Assembly (NCBI RefSeq): GCF_000196255.1
Contig: NC_006371.1
Coordinates: 1,007,664-1,071,663 of the forward strand
DNA length: 64,000 nucleotides
Origin: Photobacterium profundum SS9
Lineage (GTDB): Bacteria > Pseudomonadota > Gammaproteobacteria > Enterobacterales > Vibrionaceae
Reading direction: 5' to 3'
Positions 63,999 to 64,000 of the stretch are shown here, piece after piece (the first letter of the stretch is position 1; each line of letters begins with the position of its first letter). Both the position numbers and the translations under genes were made by a program. The notes below the pieces were generated by a model, which worked only from the letters and a program-made list of their open reading frames with translations, searched no databases and was not told where the DNA came from.

Positions 63999-64000
63999 AA

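Noticed and set aside
1..64000. CRISPR arrays, tRNA or rRNA genes, prophage
   Set aside because: No regular direct repeats with spacers, no tRNA-like cloverleaf with conserved loops, and no rRNA or phage structural gene was seen. The cloverleaf-like mini-element is a DNA repeat, not a tRNA.

Overview
This window looks like about 64 kb of the genome of a marine gammaproteobacterium of the family Vibrionaceae, most likely Photobacterium. The inference rests on gene content and order: pntAB directly followed by a DUF3404 sensor kinase/regulator operon (vxrABC-like, an arrangement I recall from Vibrio chromosome II), an HlyU-type protein, a GlyGly-CTERM protease, LpxR, RlmF, NnrS and YoaH. The base composition is moderately AT-rich and Rho-independent terminators are frequent. 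I see no rRNA, tRNA or CRISPR array.

Layout. 1-3.0 kb: the end of an RND efflux pump. 3.2-8.4 kb: a secreted serine protease, a DUF5718-like protein, a nucleotidyltransferase-fold protein, LpxR lipid A deacylase and a TacAT-like acetyltransferase toxin-antitoxin pair. 8.5-19.2 kb: a mobile-element-rich stretch. It holds two near-identical IS66-family elements, one IS4-family element inside a diguanylate cyclase gene, two 262-bp palindromic mini-elements, sseA, an orphan pstS with a candidate Pho box, and a wrecked ravA-viaA operon. 19.2-34 kb: a glutamate-receptor-like channel protein, NfeD plus slipin, rlmF, an OLD-family nuclease, a glyoxalase, a YeeE/YedE transporter, a 5'-nucleotidase whose end is supplied by a mini-element, ribB under an FMN riboswitch, an SBF-like transporter and a frameshifted hlyU.

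34-42.9 kb: pntAB, the vxrABC-like signalling operon, nnrS with a candidate NsrR box, yoaH and an HD hydrolase. 43-44.5 kb: a Tn5/IS50-like insertion sequence sitting inside a terminator hairpin. 44.5-49.5 kb: divergent nadE and a nadD-like gene, an AraC regulator, an acyltransferase and an OmpA-like lipoprotein. 49.6-52 kb: a half mini-element abutting a second IS4-family copy, which in turn abuts a decapitated NRAMP transporter gene. 52-57.6 kb: a small hypothetical, a DUF4344 metallopeptidase, a LysR regulator and the PatZ/Pka-type protein acetyltransferase. 57.8-59.4 kb: a DUF2301-like membrane protein gene split by an IS630-family element. 59.5-64 kb: a SPOR lipoprotein, a maltose O-acetyltransferase-like protein, ddl, a YhfG-Fic toxin-antitoxin module and a tyrosine recombinase.

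The dominant theme is genome decay and rearrangement by mobile DNA. Four different insertion-sequence types (six copies) and four copies of a TA-flanked mini-element are present. For three interrupted genes I could rebuild the uninterrupted frame across the insertion (diguanylate cyclase, DUF2301 gene, ravA tail). Functional themes are envelope defence and export (RND, LpxR, OmpA/SPOR lipoproteins, ddl), redox and NAD(P) metabolism (pntAB, nadE, nadD-like), nitric-oxide response (nnrS), and two toxin-antitoxin modules. All family assignments were made by eye from motifs; no database search was run.
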